Below, piece by piece: positions 1-7,455 of a stretch of DNA of 64,000 nucleotides. This DNA is from Marilutibacter spongiae. Lineage in GTDB: Bacteria; Pseudomonadota; Gammaproteobacteria; Xanthomonadales; Xanthomonadaceae. The stretch covers positions 1 to 64,000 of the forward strand of contig NZ_JACHTF010000001.1 of assembly GCF_014145325.1 (NCBI RefSeq), written 5' to 3'. Under the pieces are notes generated by a model, which saw only the letters and a list, made by a program, of their open reading frames with translations, made no database searches and had not been told where the DNA came from. A program made the translations under genes and the position numbers. Every line of letters begins with the position of its first letter. Position 1 is the first letter of the stretch.

Positions 1-127
1 ACAACGAGGAGCGACCCAAGAAGGTGCTCGGCGGACTGACCCCGAGCGACTACGCCAGCCAGCTGGCATCCGCTACGATTGATCCCGGACTCTAAACCGC
101 CTTGCTACTGAAGGCGGGGGGACGTCG
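1..127 (+). mobile_element. Right end of an IS3-family insertion sequence (approximate boundary)
   Basis: After the transposase stop at 95 comes a short non-coding stretch with a run of G residues followed by GACGTCG near 116-127. That resembles the terminal sequence of IS407-like IS3 elements. The exact inverted-repeat boundary and target duplication cannot be fixed because the left end is outside the window. Confidence 0.4.
3..95 (+). CDS. IS3-family transposase (OrfB), C-terminal end only
   Basis: The first codons of the window read NEERPKKVLGGLTP and then a short tail ending in TAA. This is the conserved C-terminus of IS3-family OrfB/DDE integrase-type transposases, where an (Y)NEERPH/K-x-ALGGLTP block follows the catalytic core. 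Only about 30 residues lie in the window; the catalytic DDE residues would be upstream and cannot be assessed. It marks the right-hand end of an insertion sequence abutting the membrane-protein gene that follows. Whether the element is complete or a relic is unknown from here. Confidence 0.8.
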   Translation, partial: NEERPKKVLGGLTPSDYASQLASATIDPGL

Positions 128-150
128 ATCGAGTGCGAAACAAGCAGAAA

Positions 151-714
151 ATGAGCAAGACGCTCGAAAGTGAGCCACGCGGAAAGATGTTCGAGCGCGC
201 ATGCGGCGCCTACTGGGTCGTGGGCGTTCTTCTGGCATTCGTCCTTCCTGAGGGTAGCGGGCTGGACACGGCACTTGGGATCGAGGCATCCGATGTTCCG
301 TTTGCCATGATATTGATCGAAGTTCCGGGCCGGCTCGACCATGTCGGCCTCTACTTTCTAGTCATGTGGATGTTGATGCCAGCGCTGTTGCTATGGCTAT
401 ACAGGCACCCGCAGACACGAGCACAGTTCGAGCAGTATGGCTTCGTTCGTATGGATCTTGCCCGGGTGGTTGGGGCGAGCCTTGTATCCGTCACGATGAT
501 CGCCGGCTTTGTCTACTTTGTTTTAATGGCGCCGATCACCTGCCCAAAGGTGACCGCCCGTGGGACGGCGCTGATCTGCTTCGCTGCAAGATACAGGCTT
601 GGGCTTGGGGTGGTCGGTGGAGGGCTGATGCTCACAATTGCGCTCGCCGCCTATTGCGCCATTTTCAGGGTTCCGGCGATGTGGAGGGAATACTTGGGTC
701 AGGATGGATCGTGA
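151..714 (+). CDS. Hypothetical four-helix membrane protein
   Basis: I do not recognise this family. The product (about 187 residues from the ATG at 151) has four hydrophobic stretches, roughly residues 20-38, 75-95, 110-133 and 153-175, with charged loops between them, so an integral inner-membrane protein is likely. A GTG at 133 and an ATG at 187 (preceded by GGAAAG) are alternative starts. Base composition is clearly less G+C-rich than the rest of the window, with many A/T-ending codons. It directly follows an IS3-family transposase tail. Both points suggest horizontal acquisition, but no function can be assigned. Confidence 0.6.
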   Translation: MSKTLESEPRGKMFERACGAYWVVGVLLAFVLPEGSGLDTALGIEASDVPFAMILIEVPGRLDHVGLYFLVMWMLMPALLLWLYRHPQTRAQFEQYGFVRMDLARVVGASLVSVTMIAGFVYFVLMAPITCPKVTARGTALICFAARYRLGLGVVGGGLMLTIALAAYCAIFRVPAMWREYLGQDGS

Positions 715-876
715 GCTGGATCGGCCATTGTTGACACAATCAAGCGTCGGGTCTTGCAGCCGGCCCCTCGTAAGGAGCCAGCCCGGTCGGCCGGCCTGCA
801 ATGCATGACCATGGGCGAGACGCGTCTATTAGGTGTTTATTGGACGGGTTAGACCTCCCGCCGCCAAGGGGCGACA

Positions 877-1959
877 ATGCGGCCTCAGGGCCACCGCCAG
901 CCCATCGTGCCGTCCATGAGCCTTGCATCCCCCGCCCCTGTCGCGCCGCCAATCGATCCGGCCGCCCTGCGCCTGTCCGTCGCGCCGATGATGGATTGGA
1001 CGGATTCGCATTGCCGGGTGTTCCATCGGCTGCTGGCGCCGCATGCGCGTTTGTATAGCGAGATGGTCCATGCCAATGCGGTGATCCACGGCGATCGCGA
1101 GCGCTTGCTGGGGATGGATCCGGTGGAGCATCCGGTGGCGCTGCAGCTGGGCGGCAGCGAGCCGGCGTTGCTGGCCCAGGCGGCGCGTATTGGCGCGGAC
1201 TGGGGCTATGACGAGATCAACCTCAACTGCGGCTGCCCGTCCGACCGGGTGCAGGCGGGGCGCTTCGGTGCCTGCCTGATGCGCGAGCCGGGCCTGGTCG
1301 CCGATTCGGTGGCGGCGATGGTGGCTGCCAGCGCCACTGCGGCGCGGCCGGTGCCGGTGACGGTGAAGTGCCGCCTGGGGGTCGACGACGACCACGATTA
1401 CGACCGCTTCCGCGCCTTCGTCGACACCGTCGCCGAGGCGGGCTGCGGTATGTTCATCGTGCACGCGCGCAATGCCTGGCTGCAGGGCCTGAGCCCGAAG
1501 GAGAACCGCGAAGTGCCGCCCCTGCGCTACGACTGGGCGTACCGGCTCAAGCGCGAGCGGCCCGACCTGCAGGTTGTCGTGAACGGCGGCATCGCCGACG
1601 CGGAGGAGGCCACCGCGCACCTGGCGCACGCCGATGGCGCCATGCTCGGTCGCGCCGCCTACCACACGCCCTACCTGCTGCACCGGCTCGACGTGGCCTG
1701 GTTCGGCGGTCAGCTTCAGCCGCGCGCGGAGCTGCTGCGGGCGATGCGCCCCTACGTGGAGGCGCAACTGGCGCGCGGGGTCTTCCTCAAGCACATCAGC
1801 CGCCACCTGCTGGGCCTGTTCGCCAACGAACGCGGCGGCCGTGCGTTCCGCCAGGTCCTCAGCGAGGGCGCGCACAAGCCCGGGGCGGGGTGGGCGCTGG
1901 TCGAGGAGGCGATCGCGATCACCGAGTCCTTCGCCCAGCCCGTCGCGCAGGACGCGTGA
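877..1959 (+). CDS. dusA: tRNA-dihydrouridine(20/20a) synthase DusA
   Basis: An FMN- and NADPH-dependent enzyme that reduces uridine to dihydrouridine at positions 20/20a in the D-loop of tRNAs. The TIM-barrel start SVAPMMDWTD (about residues 34-43) is the DusA form of the FMN-binding first strand. NLNCGCPSDRVQ carries the catalytic cysteine near residue 120, TVKCRLG is the FMN-binding lysine strand, and VHARNAWLQGLSPKENR and VNGGI are typical DusA motifs. Length 360 is slightly long. The ATG at 877 has AAGGGG just upstream; an ATG at 916 gives a 347-residue product closer to the family mean but lacks a good ribosome site. The stop overlaps the GTG start of the next gene. Confidence 0.93.
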   Translation: MRPQGHRQPIVPSMSLASPAPVAPPIDPAALRLSVAPMMDWTDSHCRVFHRLLAPHARLYSEMVHANAVIHGDRERLLGMDPVEHPVALQLGGSEPALLAQAARIGADWGYDEINLNCGCPSDRVQAGRFGACLMREPGLVADSVAAMVAASATAARPVPVTVKCRLGVDDDHDYDRFRAFVDTVAEAGCGMFIVHARNAWLQGLSPKENREVPPLRYDWAYRLKRERPDLQVVVNGGIADAEEATAHLAHADGAMLGRAAYHTPYLLHRLDVAWFGGQLQPRAELLRAMRPYVEAQLARGVFLKHISRHLLGLFANERGGRAFRQVLSEGAHKPGAGWALVEEAIAITESFAQPVAQDA

Positions 1960-2867
1960 TCACCCGCGATCCCGGGGCCTTCCTCGCGCAGGCCCGCCGC
2001 TGCGGGCCGGACTTCGGACCGGCGACCGCGCGCGCGGCCTTCCTGGTCGCGCCGGAGGGCTTCCGGCGGGCCGAGCAGTCGGCGCTGGACAATGCCTACA
2101 TGGCCGAGGGGTCGAGCTTCGAAGCCGAGCGCGCGCTGGCCCAGCACCGCGCCCTGCATGCCGCGCTGGCAGCGTCCTGCCCGGTCCTGTGCTTTCCCGG
2201 CGACCCGGACACGCCCGACGCGGTCTTCCCCAACAATGCCTTCGCCAGCGCGCCGGGCCGCCTGCTGGTCGGCCGCATGCGGCACCCGGTACGGCAATGC
2301 GAGACCGCGCGCGATGACATCCGCCGCTTCTTCGGCGAGGTCCTGGGCGTGCGCACGATCGACCTGTCCGGGCAGCCGCATCCCTGCGAGCTGACCGGAT
2401 CGCTGGTCATCGACCGGGCGCGGGGACTGGGCTACTGCGGCCTGTCCGAGCGCTGCGACGAGGACGGCGCCCGCCTGATGCACGAGGCCTTCGACCTGCG
2501 CGCGACCCTGGTGTTCGATCTCGCGCCGGGCGAGTACCACGCCAACGTGGTGATGAGCGTGCTGGCCGGGCGCTGCGTGCTGCTGTGCGAGGACGGCTTT
2601 GCCTCGCCGGCGGTGGCCGCGGCCATCGCGGACCTGTACGCGCCGCACGCGATCCGCCTGTCGGCCGCCGAGCGCCGGGGTTTCGTCGCCAACTGCATGG
2701 CCCTGGACGCCGACACGGTCTGGATGAGCGCCCGCGCCGGGCGTGCCCTGGACCCACTGCACCGGGCCGCCCTGGGGCGGGCGGGCTTCGCCGTGCGCGA
2801 GGTGCCGCTGGACGCCATCGAGGCGGCCGGGGGCTCGCTGCGCTGCTGCGTCGGCGAAATTTTCTGA
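1956..2867 (+). CDS. ctlX: CtlX-like citrulline/arginine hydrolase (amidinotransferase fold)
   Basis: A guanidine/ureido-group-modifying enzyme of the arginine deiminase / DDAH superfamily, 303 residues. The pentein fold is shown by FPNNAF (near residue 91), the CELTGSLVIDR substrate strand, a catalytic histidine in EYHANVVM (H195), and the terminal nucleophile in GSLRCCVGEIF (C297/C298). This arrangement matches the citrulline-utilisation hydrolase CtlX family; the exact substrate (citrulline, arginine or a methylated form) is inference. The GTG start at 1956 overlaps the dusA stop by four bases, implying translational coupling. The N-terminus follows the family with no extra residues, which supports this start. 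Confidence 0.75.
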   Translation: MITRDPGAFLAQARRCGPDFGPATARAAFLVAPEGFRRAEQSALDNAYMAEGSSFEAERALAQHRALHAALAASCPVLCFPGDPDTPDAVFPNNAFASAPGRLLVGRMRHPVRQCETARDDIRRFFGEVLGVRTIDLSGQPHPCELTGSLVIDRARGLGYCGLSERCDEDGARLMHEAFDLRATLVFDLAPGEYHANVVMSVLAGRCVLLCEDGFASPAVAAAIADLYAPHAIRLSAAERRGFVANCMALDADTVWMSARAGRALDPLHRAALGRAGFAVREVPLDAIEAAGGSLRCCVGEIF

Positions 2868-2893
2868 GTGTCCTCAATCACTTGTCTTTCACA

Positions 2894-2940
2894 CTGAAAC
2901 CGGGCCAGCACTTGCCAAGAACCTGAATGCGTGGCTGAAT
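2894..2940 (+). promoter_or_regulatory. Direct CTGAA(T/A) repeats upstream of the PepSY-phoPQ genes
   Basis: CTGAAA at 2894, CTGAAT at 2923 and CTGAAT at 2935 lie in the short spacer before the PepSY gene, the last two with a 12-bp period. Further TTCAG/CTGAA half-sites occur near 2964 and 2985. OmpR-type regulators such as PhoP bind direct repeats about one helical turn apart, so autoregulation is possible. This is inference from spacing alone. Confidence 0.25.
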
Positions 2941-3076
2941 GGGCCCCGCCCACCCCCGGAAAAGTTCAGACCGGATTCACCGCCTGATTCAGAGAATGCC
3001 CCTGCAGCCCAACGCCCGCAGCCCATTCCCCCTCCGCCGTCCCAGCGGTGGCCTGCGAGGCACGTCCCGGAGTCGC

Positions 3077-3487
3077 ATGACCAACTTTTCCACCCCCGCC
3101 TTCACGTCCCGCATCGCCGCGCTCAGCCTGCTTGCCGCTTCCCTGGCGGTGATGGGCGGCGCCTCCGCGCAGGGCGCGAGCGACGGCCGGGCGCAGGCCC
3201 CGCGCAACCCGCAGCACCAGGCGCCGCAGCCGCCCGCGCGCGCGCATGCCCGCGGCAGCGACCAGCGCGCCCTCAGCGAAGCCGTGCGCCGGGTCGAGCG
3301 GCGTACCGGTGGACAGGTGCTGAGCGCCGAGCGCGTCCCCTTCGACGGACGCAACGTCAACCGCATCAAGGTGGTCGATTCCCGTGGTCGCGTCCGCGTC
3401 TACATGGACGACCCGACCTCCGCGCGTCCGATGCGCGGGCAGCCGGTCCCGCAGCGCGACCGCCGTACACGCGGCGACGACGACTGA
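3077..3487 (+). CDS. Secreted PepSY-like small protein
   Basis: A 136-residue exported protein. Residues 1-33 form a classic signal peptide with a hydrophobic AALSLLAASLAVMGG core and an A-S-A cleavage site. The mature part starts with a Pro/Gln/Ala-rich linker. It is followed by about 45 residues (ALSEAVRRVERRTGGQVLSA onward) with the helix-turn-strand pattern of a single PepSY domain and a charged tail. It sits directly upstream of a PhoP/PhoQ pair, a common arrangement in xanthomonads. A periplasmic modulator of the sensor kinase, or of peptidase activity, is plausible but unproven. An in-frame start at 2939 would add 46 residues before the signal peptide and is rejected. Confidence 0.7.
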   Translation: MTNFSTPAFTSRIAALSLLAASLAVMGGASAQGASDGRAQAPRNPQHQAPQPPARAHARGSDQRALSEAVRRVERRTGGQVLSAERVPFDGRNVNRIKVVDSRGRVRVYMDDPTSARPMRGQPVPQRDRRTRGDDD

Positions 3488-3564
3488 AGCTCCAAGGTGT
3501 ACGTATCGGCGGCGCCTGAACAGCGCGGCCTTCCCTCCACGGAGTTCCCCCGAATGGAGTTCCC

Positions 3565-4248
3565 ATGCGAATTTTGCTTGTAGAAGACGAAGCCCCCTTG
3601 CGCGAGACCCTGGCCGCGCGCCTCAAGCGCGAAGGCTACGCGGTCGACGCCGCGCAGGATGGTGAAGAAGGCCTGTACATGGGCCGCGAGGTCCCGTTCG
3701 ACCTCGGCATCATCGACCTCGGCCTGCCCAAGATGTCGGGCATGGAGCTGATCAAGGCCCTGCGCGAGGAAGGCAAGAAGTTCCCGGTGCTGATCCTCAC
3801 CGCGCGCTCGAGCTGGCAGGACAAGGTCGAGGGCCTGAAGCAGGGCGCCGACGACTACCTGGTCAAGCCCTTCCACGTCGAGGAGCTGCTGGCGCGCATC
3901 AACGCGCTGGTGCGCCGCGCCGCCGGCTGGAGCAAGCCGACCCTGGAGTGCGGTCCGGTCATGCTCGACCTCGCCGCGCAGACGGTGAGCGTCGAGGGCC
4001 AGAACGTCGACCTGACCAGCTACGAGTACAAAGTGCTCGAGTACCTGATGATGCACGCCGGCGAGCTGGTCTCGAAGGCCGACCTCACCGAGCACATCTA
4101 CCAGCAGGATTTCGACCGCGATTCGAACGTGCTCGAGGTCTTCATCGGTCGCCTGCGCAAGAAGCTCGATCCGGAAGGCAGCCTCAAGCCGATCGAGACC
4201 GTGCGCGGTCGCGGCTACCGCTTCGCGATCCCGCGCAGCGGCGAGTAA
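3565..4248 (+). CDS. phoP: PhoP-type response regulator
   Basis: An OmpR/PhoB-class DNA-binding response regulator, 227 residues. The receiver domain spans residues 1-115, with the acidic pocket VEDEA at the N-terminus, phospho-acceptor Asp51 in IIDLGLP, and the conserved Thr and Lys in ILTARSS and YLVKPF. A winged-helix effector domain occupies about 128-222, ending in ETVRGRGYRFAIP. The sequence is very close to the PhoP proteins of Xanthomonas and Lysobacter, which respond to low divalent cations and cationic peptides and control envelope and virulence genes. It precedes its cognate sensor kinase by 177 bases and probably shares its operon. Confidence 0.9.
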   Translation: MRILLVEDEAPLRETLAARLKREGYAVDAAQDGEEGLYMGREVPFDLGIIDLGLPKMSGMELIKALREEGKKFPVLILTARSSWQDKVEGLKQGADDYLVKPFHVEELLARINALVRRAAGWSKPTLECGPVMLDLAAQTVSVEGQNVDLTSYEYKVLEYLMMHAGELVSKADLTEHIYQQDFDRDSNVLEVFIGRLRKKLDPEGSLKPIETVRGRGYRFAIPRSGE

Positions 4249-4425
4249 TCCGCGCGGCCCACGCCGCGCGGAACGCATCGCGCGCCCCCGCCGCCCCGTC
4301 CCCATGGCGGGGCGGCGTCGTGTCCGGCCCCGCGAAGGCCGCCGGCGCGATCCGTGCGGTCGAGCCAAAGTCATGCAAGGATTGGCGATGTCATCCACCA
4401 CCCGCGGCCCCGTCGCGATGCGCCC

Positions 4426-5823
4426 ATGAGCTGGGGCCAGCCCCGTTCCCTGCAGGCACGACAGTTGCTGGCGGCCAGCCTGGGCCTGCTGGCCTTCCTC
4501 GCGCTGGCGGGCTACGCGCTCGACCGCGCCTTCATCGAGACCGCGGAAAGCAACCTGCACCAGCGCCTGAAGAGCTACGCGCTGGCCTACACCGGGCAGG
4601 GCGAATTCGCCCGCAACGGCGAGTACATGCCGCCCTACGACGCGGTCGATCCCCGCTTCGACCGGCCAGGCAGCGGCCTGTACGCCGAGATCGTCATGGC
4701 CAACTCGCAACACTGGGATTCGGTGTCCGCCGTCGGCCCGGAGCTGCCGCCGGGCACCATGCTCGAACCCGGCCAGGAGCGCTTCGAAGGGCCGCTGTCG
4801 ATCACCGAACTCGACGGCAGCCAGGGCGAGGCCTACCGCTACGGCTACGGCGTCGTCCACGACACCGGCGAGAGCGAGGACGGCCTGCCGTACACGATCT
4901 ACATCCTCGAGAACACGACCCAGCTCAGCCGCCAGGTCGCGGTGTTCCGCGAAGCGCTGTGGCGGTACCTCGGCGGCGCCGGCCTGATCCTGCTGCTGCT
5001 GCAGGGCCTGATCCTGCGCTGGAGCCTGCGCCCGATGCGGCGCGTGATCGACGAGCTCAAGCGCGTGCAGCGCGGCCTGCTCTCGCGCATGAGCGGTCGC
5101 CACCCGCGCGAGCTCGAGCCGCTGACCGAAAGCATCAACGCCTTCATCGAAAGCGAGCGCGAGAACCTGGAGCGCCAGCGCAACACCATGGCCGACCTCG
5201 CCCACAGCCTGAAGACGCCGCTCGCGGTGCTGCGCGCGCGCAGTGGCGACGACGTGCCGGTGGAGGAGCTGCGCGAGGAGGTCGACACGCAGGTGCGGCG
5301 GATGACCGACCTGGTGTCCTACCAGTTGGGGCGCGCCGCCCGCTCGGGCCATGCGCTGTTCGCCGCGCCGGTGGAGATCGAACCCTACGCGGACCAGATC
5401 GTGCGCAGCCTGGAGAAGATATATGCCGGCAAGGGCGTGCTGTGCGAGTTCGAGATCGACCCCGGCATCGCGTTCCACGGCGAGCCGGGCGACCTGCAGG
5501 AGGTGCTGGGCAACCTGCTGGAGAACGCGTTCAAGTGGGCACGATCGCGCGTGCTGCTGACCATCCGCCCGAGCGAGGGCGCGCCGAACCGCCGGCCCGG
5601 CCTGATGCTGTGCGTCGAGGACGATGGTCCCGGCATCCCGGAGGAGAAAGTGGCCACGCTGCTGCAGCGGGGCGTGCGCGGCGACGAACGCGTGCAGGGC
5701 CACGGCATCGGCCTGGCCACCGTGCAGGACGTGGTGCGCAGCTATCGCGGTTCGCTCGAGGTCGGGCGCTCGCAGGAGCTGGGCGGCGCCTCGTTCGAGG
5801 TCCGCTTCCCGCCGGGATTGTAG
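4426..5823 (+). CDS. phoQ: PhoQ-type sensor histidine kinase
   Basis: The membrane-bound partner of PhoP, 465 residues. A first transmembrane helix lies at about 12-33 and a second at about 178-198. They flank a periplasmic sensing domain of roughly 145 residues rich in acidic residues, as expected for a divalent-cation sensor. A HAMP-like linker is followed by the H-box DLAHSLKTPLAVLRA with phospho-acceptor His260. The N-box is NLLENAFKWA and the ATP-lid motifs are EDDGPGIPEE and GHGIGLATV. The ATG at 4426 is chosen because it begins just before the first membrane helix; an upstream frame to 4354 adds only unlikely N-terminal residues. A degenerate heptamer array follows the stop. Confidence 0.88.
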   Translation: MSWGQPRSLQARQLLAASLGLLAFLALAGYALDRAFIETAESNLHQRLKSYALAYTGQGEFARNGEYMPPYDAVDPRFDRPGSGLYAEIVMANSQHWDSVSAVGPELPPGTMLEPGQERFEGPLSITELDGSQGEAYRYGYGVVHDTGESEDGLPYTIYILENTTQLSRQVAVFREALWRYLGGAGLILLLLQGLILRWSLRPMRRVIDELKRVQRGLLSRMSGRHPRELEPLTESINAFIESERENLERQRNTMADLAHSLKTPLAVLRARSGDDVPVEELREEVDTQVRRMTDLVSYQLGRAARSGHALFAAPVEIEPYADQIVRSLEKIYAGKGVLCEFEIDPGIAFHGEPGDLQEVLGNLLENAFKWARSRVLLTIRPSEGAPNRRPGLMLCVEDDGPGIPEEKVATLLQRGVRGDERVQGHGIGLATVQDVVRSYRGSLEVGRSQELGGASFEVRFPPGL

Positions 5824-5832
5824 GGTTGGGTG

Positions 5833-5867
5833 TGATTGGTTATTCGTAATTCGTGATTCGTGATTCG
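5833..5867 (+). repeat. Degenerate heptamer array (TGATTGG/TGATTCG units)
   Basis: Five consecutive 7-bp units (TGATTGG, TTATTCG, TAATTCG, TGATTCG, TGATTCG) begin 9 bases after the phoQ stop. Two more TGATTCG units stand alone at 6080-6093. Confidence 0.8.
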
Positions 5868-5904
5868 GCGGTGCTGCCTTCGAACCCGGTCCGTGCATCG
5901 GCTT

Positions 5905-6238
5905 CGTAGGATGGGTAGCGCGAAGCAAAACCCATCGTGTGGTCAATCGCGCGGCGGAGGTAACCTGCGCCGGCTTGGTGCAATGCGCTTTGCTTGTTGC
6001 GCGGCTACGGCGGCGTGGCCCCCATGCCCGTCATCCCAGCGAACGCTGGGATCCAGCTTTGGGCGTGGTGGCGGATGGGTGATTCGTGATTCGGGATGGG
6101 ATCGCGGATCGGCGGTGCTTCATTCGCACCCGGGCCGTGCGCCCGCTACATGGGAAGGGTCGCGCGAAGCCGAAACCGTCGCTTGGGATTTGAGCTACGA
6201 CCGATGGGTTTCGCCTTCGGCTCTACCCATCCTACGGG
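5905..6238. repeat. Split copy of the GTAGGATGGGTAG palindromic element
   Basis: The left arm (5905-5940, CGTAGGATGGGTAGCGCGAA onward) and right arm (about 6202-6238, ending in CTACCCATCCTACGG) are inverted relative to one another. They match the arms of the compact copies at 11488-11577 and 11690-11775. Here they are separated by about 260 bases containing another palindrome. Confidence 0.7.
6029..6056. repeat. Intergenic palindrome, CGTCATCCC...GGGATCCA type
   Basis: CGTCATCCCAGC, four bases, then GCTGGGATCCAG forms a short stem-loop. Related copies with different stems lie at 29001-29028 and, inverted, at 49859-49888. This is a dispersed REP-like sequence common in proteobacterial spacers. 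The remainder of the 5824-6283 spacer shows no gene. Confidence 0.65.
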
Positions 6239-6250
6239 TCTATCGTTTCA

Positions 6251-6278
6251 CCATTCCCCATTCCCCATTCCCCATTCC
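6251..6278 (+). repeat. Heptamer array, four CCATTCC units
   Basis: Four exact copies of CCATTCC end 5 bases before the (minus-strand) stop codon of the mtfA homologue. Confidence 0.85.
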
Positions 6279-6283
6279 CGCTC

Positions 6284-7042
6284 TCAAGCAAACGGGGAGG
6301 GGCCGTAGAAGCGGGTGAGATGGGCGGCGACGGCGGGCATCGTGCGGGCCAGGCGCGCGGGGTCGCTGAAATGGTATTCGCTGGCCACGGCGAAGAACTC
6401 TTCCGGGGATTCGGCGGCGTAAGGGTCGATGTCGGACGGGTCGTCTTCGCCGCTCGCATCGAGCTTCTCGTTGAAGGCGTCGAACGCGGCCTGGAAGTCG
6501 CGCGCCCATTCGCGCTGCCACGGGCGCGGCAAGGGCGGGGTGCCGTCCATCTCGCCGTCGAGCGCATCGAGCTTGTGGGCCATTTCATGGACCGCCACGC
6601 AGAAGCCTTCGCGCGGGGTTTCGCAATCCGAGCGGACGTCGCCCCAGGAGAGGATCAGCGGGCCTGCGTCCCAGGATTCCCCGATCAGGGTGTCGTCGCC
6701 TTCGTGGACCACGCCGGCGACGTCGACGTGGTGGCGGCGGACGCGGAAGGCCTCCGGATAGACGATCAGCTGCGCCCAGCCGTGCAGGCCTTCTTCGCCG
6801 AATTCGAGCAAGGGCAGGCAGCACATCGCCGCCAGTTGCGCACGCTGGCCGGCATCCAGAGCCAGGCCGTCGACCGGGGTCACGGTCTTCTCGTGCAGGA
6901 AGCGGGCGGTCAGGGCGGCCAGGCGTTGCGAGCGGACGTCGTCGAGAGCGTCGATCCAGGGCACGGCCCCCCGCACGGCCTGCCACTCATGCGCCGCCAG
7001 GGGCTCGGGGCGGGCGCCCAGTCGTCCAAGCCATCCGAACAA
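6284..7042 (-). CDS. mtfA: MtfA-like zinc-dependent peptidase
   Basis: A cytosolic metallopeptidase of the MtfA/YeeI family, 252 residues, near the family size. HEMAHKLD (residues 152-159) provides the HExxH zinc-binding and catalytic motif. The third ligand is expected in the ESPEEFFAVASEYHF segment around residue 215, which is conserved in the family. In E. coli MtfA titrates the Mlc repressor and so affects ptsG; Xanthomonadaceae generally lack that system, so the physiological role here is uncertain. The gene is immediately downstream of, and co-oriented with, a small secreted-protein gene. A heptamer array lies just past the stop. Confidence 0.85.
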   Translation of the reverse strand: MFGWLGRLGARPEPLAAHEWQAVRGAVPWIDALDDVRSQRLAALTARFLHEKTVTPVDGLALDAGQRAQLAAMCCLPLLEFGEEGLHGWAQLIVYPEAFRVRRHHVDVAGVVHEGDDTLIGESWDAGPLILSWGDVRSDCETPREGFCVAVHEMAHKLDALDGEMDGTPPLPRPWQREWARDFQAAFDAFNEKLDASGEDDPSDIDPYAAESPEEFFAVASEYHFSDPARLARTMPAVAAHLTRFYGPSPFA

Positions 7043-7057
7043 ACCCGAAGCGCCGGT

Positions 7058-7333
7058 TCAGCGCACCATGCCGGGCAGGAAGCTGTGCCAGCGCGGCGAC
7101 TGCAGGCGGCCACTGGGGGCCGCATCGCCATGCACGCTGGGCTTGGCGCGGGTTTCGTTCGGGGCCGGCTTGCTGCGCGATGCGCGCGGCTGGGCGGTGG
7201 CCTGCTTGGACTCGGTCACGGAAGGGGCCGAATCCGAACAGCCTCCACCGTTCGGGCTGCTGAGCTTGACCTCGCGCGCCACGACGGGCGCGGCCACGAG
7301 GGCGATCACCAGGCAAAGGCAGATCCGGAACAT
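7058..7333 (-). CDS. Small secreted protein of unknown function
   Basis: 91 residues from the ATG at 7333. MFRICLCLVIALVAAPVVA is a strong signal peptide with cleavage predicted after residue 19. The mature chain is low in hydrophobic residues and rich in Ser, Pro, Lys and Arg with a single cysteine (GGGCSDSAP), so it looks disordered and basic. I recognise no domain. A TTG six codons upstream is possible but less likely. It ends 15 bases before mtfA on the same strand and is probably co-transcribed with it. Confidence 0.55.
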   Translation of the reverse strand: MFRICLCLVIALVAAPVVAREVKLSSPNGGGCSDSAPSVTESKQATAQPRASRSKPAPNETRAKPSVHGDAAPSGRLQSPRWHSFLPGMVR

Positions 7334-7455
7334 GACAGGTCCTTGCTGCAAGGGCTGGGCGGAGTCCCAGTCCTTTCCCGACCATATCAGGTTTTCATCA
7401 GGTTTTCACACCGCGCCCGGACCGCTCGTCAGCAGCGGCCCGGGCCTCGCGCATA

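Noticed and set aside
3400-5946. Very long open frame on the strand opposite phoP/phoQ
   Set aside because: High G+C codon bias keeps antisense frames open; no family motif appears in it, whereas the plus-strand genes have complete two-component signatures.
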